Shown here: piece by piece, positions 62,505 to 64,000 of the stretch
How positions within the stretch are numbered: position 1 is the first letter of the stretch
Layout of the letters: each line of letters begins with the position of its first letter
Assembly (NCBI RefSeq): GCF_030908625.1
Contig: NZ_CP133133.1
Coordinates: forward strand, 2,294,001 to 2,358,000
DNA: 64,000 nucleotides
Direction: 5' to 3'
DNA from: Paludicola sp. MB14-C6
GTDB lineage: Bacteria; Bacillota; Clostridia; Oscillospirales; Ruminococcaceae
Program-made: the position numbers and the translations under genes
Notes under the pieces: generated by a model
Told to the model about the DNA's origin: nothing
The model's input: only the letters and a program-made list of their open reading frames with translations
The model's database searches: none

Positions 62505-62792
62505 TCGCATAACGATTTTAAAAGAATTTATCTAGGGGAATAAATAAAAATAATAAAGCACAAGCTGAAATTTTATCGCTTTGTATAAACATAGTCGCGA
62601 TGTCATATAAAAAACAATTTTAAGAAATAAAGCATTTTTTATCCATGCTTTTTGGGGCGATTGCCAAAAAGCATGGTCAGGTTTGGGCGGATAGTCCAAT
62701 ATTGATATAGCATTAACCTTATATCTTGCAAATATCAAATAATTATTAACTTTATCGATAGTATATAGCAAATAACTTTATTTGCTTTTTTA
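62505..62792 (+). ncRNA. Candidate structured noncoding RNA
   Basis: A transcript from the extended -10 at 62490-62498 would run about 280 bases to the hairpin AGCAAATA/TATTTGCT with a T run at 62767-62792. It contains a strong 13-bp hairpin: CCATGCTTTTTGG (62643-62655) with CCAAAAAGCATGG (62664-62676), loop GGCGATTG. The next segment, GGTCAGGTTTGGGCGG, recalls SRP RNA only in GGTCAGG; the rest of that motif is absent. The family is unidentified. Confidence 0.35.
62767..62792 (+). terminator. Hairpin with T run upstream of ung
   Basis: AGCAAATA and TATTTGCT form an 8-bp stem followed by TTTTTTT. The same 21-base sequence occurs at 62345-62365. Confidence 0.7.
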
Positions 62793-62850
62793 CTGTATTA
62801 AGATATAATTATGTTTAGGATGATAATATGTTAAAAAGGAGAAACCTTTT

Positions 62851-63513
62851 ATGTGGGAATTACCAAATGAATGGAATAACTTGTTACATGAAGAGATGCA
62901 TAAACCATATATGCAAAATCTTTATGATTTTATAGAAAATGAATATCATACACAAACGATATATCCTAAAAAAGAAGACTTATTTACTGCATTAAGGTTA
63001 ACACCATTTACAAAAGTAAAGGTAGTTATTATAGGACAAGATCCTTATCATCAGCCGAATCAAGCGCATGGATTGAGCTTTTCTGTAAAAGAGGGGAATA
63101 AGATTCCACCATCATTACGAAATATCTATAAAGAAATAGAAAATAGCATTGGAATAAAATCTTCTGCGTCAGGAGATTTATCACGATGGGCAAAACAAGG
63201 TGTTTTGCTGTTAAATGCTATTTTAACAGTACGTGACAGTAGCCCATTAAGTCACAAGGGGAAGGGTTGGGAACTGTTTACCGATCAAATTATTTCTTTT
63301 TTGAATCAATCAGATAAGTCAATTGTTTTTTTATTGTGGGGAAATGATGCTAAGAAAAAAGTAGAGTTGATTACTAACCCCAATCACCTTATTTTGACTT
63401 CTGTACATCCGAGTCCGCTTTCAGCAAGTAGAGGTTTTTTCGGATGTAATCATTTTCAGTTAGCAAATGAGGCTTTAATTCAAAACGGTTTAGAACCAAT
63501 TGATTGGAGTTAG
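62851..63513 (+). CDS. ung: Uracil-DNA glycosylase, family 1
   Basis: Removes uracil from DNA as the first step of base-excision repair. The 220-residue protein contains the catalytic water-activating motif VVIIGQDPYHQPNQAHGLSFSV, the LLLNAILTVRD uracil-binding segment, and the DNA-intercalation loop HPSPLSASRGFFGCNHF. AAGGAG precedes the ATG. A small membrane protein gene follows 45 bases later. Confidence 0.96.
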   Translation: MWELPNEWNNLLHEEMHKPYMQNLYDFIENEYHTQTIYPKKEDLFTALRLTPFTKVKVVIIGQDPYHQPNQAHGLSFSVKEGNKIPPSLRNIYKEIENSIGIKSSASGDLSRWAKQGVLLLNAILTVRDSSPLSHKGKGWELFTDQIISFLNQSDKSIVFLLWGNDAKKKVELITNPNHLILTSVHPSPLSASRGFFGCNHFQLANEALIQNGLEPIDWS

Positions 63514-63558
63514 CCAATATTACGTTTGTGATAGCACATATGCATGAGGAGAACAAAT

Positions 63559-63798
63559 ATGACAACAAGTAAAATCAAATTATTCCGCAATCTTTCGTTT
63601 GGAGCGTTATTATTGGTGGCAATAACTGCTATTATTCACATTACAATTAGTATAATTGACTTTTTTAATTGTACTATTACAAGTTTTACTTGGTACGATA
63701 TAATCTTTTTAACGGGTATTCGTTATGTATTACCAATTTTAATATTACTGTGTTTAACAATTGTGTTTAGCGTTATCTTGAAGAAACACAAGAAATAA
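63559..63798 (+). CDS. Small two-helix membrane protein
   Basis: This 79-residue protein has two membrane helices, about residues 15-35 and 50-73. Between them lies a short loop with Cys and aromatic residues, and the tail is basic (KKHKK). ATG at 63559 has a GAGGAG site upstream; the ATG at 63544 lies before that site. No family recognised. Confidence 0.65.
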   Translation: MTTSKIKLFRNLSFGALLLVAITAIIHITISIIDFFNCTITSFTWYDIIFLTGIRYVLPILILLCLTIVFSVILKKHKK

Positions 63799-63836
63799 GG
63801 AAAAGCAGAACAATTTCGTTCTGCTTATCCTTATTT
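63793..63836. terminator. Bidirectional terminator near the window end
   Basis: AAATAAGG with CCTTATTT (63793-63800, 63829-63836) and AAGCAGAAC with GTTCTGCTT (63803-63811, 63818-63826) make a long near-perfect stem between convergent genes. Confidence 0.85.
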
Positions 63837-64000
63837 CTTTGTAGATTTAATATAGGAATCTGAGATAGTGGCAATGGGGCATATTGTGCACCATGTGCGA
63901 GGCTTATAGAACAATGCAAGTACTAGTCCTAACGTTGTTGTAGTCATCATCATTGAATAAAATCGATAGGATAAATGCGTAATCCAAGGGGCAAAGTAAT
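63831..64000 (-). CDS. C-terminal part of a 4Fe-4S-binding membrane protein (truncated by window)
   Basis: Reading the minus strand gives 55 residues in frame to a TAA at 63831-63833. They include a hydrophobic stretch (TTTTLGLVLALFY) followed by PRTWCTICPIATISD. The CxxCP pattern after PRTW is typical of small membrane proteins with a 4Fe-4S or NapH-like motif. The N-terminus lies beyond the window, so length and start are unknown. Confidence 0.6.
   Translation of the reverse strand, partial: YFAPWITHLSYRFYSMMMTTTTLGLVLALFYKPRTWCTICPIATISDSYIKSTKK

Larger units (their letters stand above)
62292..62850. other. Long intergenic region with a possible noncoding transcript
   Basis: A gap of 559 bases holds no convincing protein gene. 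It is flanked and ended by a 21-base direct repeat, AGCAAATAAC then TTTATTTGCTT, at 62345-62365 and 62767-62787. Inside it are an extended -10 promoter at 62490-62498 and a large hairpin at 62643-62676. The second repeat copy is followed by a T run and can act as a terminator. Confidence 0.6.

Noticed and set aside
62670-62700. SRP RNA-like GGTCAGG sequence
   Set aside because: The conserved GGAA and AGCAGCC parts of the SRP RNA tip do not follow, so identification is not supported.
62532-62771. 79-residue minus-strand ORF in the mtnN-ung gap
   Set aside because: It overlaps the hairpin and has no ribosome binding site or recognisable domain. Composition looks like a chance ORF in A+T-rich DNA.

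Overview
This window comes from a low-GC (A+T-rich) Firmicute, most likely a member of the Clostridia. The evidence is strong AGGAGG-type ribosome binding sites, a clostridial 2[4Fe-4S] ferredoxin, a DarA-holB-ricT cluster, a GT51 transglycosylase, PyrK/PyrD type B and many small GNAT and cysteine-rich proteins. No rRNA, tRNA, CRISPR array, insertion sequence or phage gene was found. The species cannot be fixed from this sequence alone.

Layout. 1-6340: mscL, a PLP aminotransferase, then a small accessory patch. The patch holds an attenuator-controlled GNAT acetyltransferase, a P-loop kinase-like protein, a GNAT remnant, a NUDIX hydrolase, a flavin reductase and a MATE exporter. 6341-18241: a carbohydrate locus for alpha-1,6-glucans (dextran or cyclo-isomaltooligosaccharides). 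It encodes a binding lipoprotein, two permeases, a cytoplasmic GH66 enzyme, an AraC regulator and a 1789-residue secreted protein that joins a GH66 domain to a GH15-like domain. No transport ATPase is encoded, so a shared MsmX-type ATPase is inferred. 18400-27171: polysaccharide deacetylase, glycosyltransferase 51, a Cys-rich small protein, ABC-F ATPase, CorA, MgsA, PepD, and a PncA-NadE pair for NAD salvage. 27346-28647: an AraC-phosphotransferase fusion.

28755-38272: an aromatic amino acid supercluster in this order: pheA, aroB, a DUF3795-like gene, aroC, an aroE-aroK fusion, aroQ, aroF, aroA, tyrA. It covers all seven steps to chorismate plus both prephenate branches. 38397-48588: a YeiH-type transporter with a divergent LysR gene, adenine deaminase, a DUF1015 protein, a DUF1846 protein and two acetyltransferases. 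48619-51915: an orphan histidine-kinase-like protein that lacks the phospho-acceptor His, gapA, and two small genes. 51917-56030 (minus strand): hemerythrin, a PilZ protein, ruvX, pyrD, pyrK and small membrane proteins. 56226-64000: a SpeA-type decarboxylase, darA, holB, ricT, a ferredoxin too short for routine ORF calling, an FMN reductase, mtnN, a 560-base gap with a possible noncoding RNA, ung, and a truncated 4Fe-4S protein at the window end.

The items most worth a second look are: (1) a perfect-consensus promoter, 16-residue leader peptide and terminator/antiterminator pair in front of the GNAT gene at 2337; (2) the GH66-CBM35-CBM35-GH15 polypeptide; (3) the AraC-phosphotransferase fusion, which keeps an AGGAGG site and ATG exactly at the domain boundary; (4) two copies of a double-hairpin intergenic repeat inside the aromatic cluster; (5) candidate noncoding transcripts at about 20,220 and 62,500.
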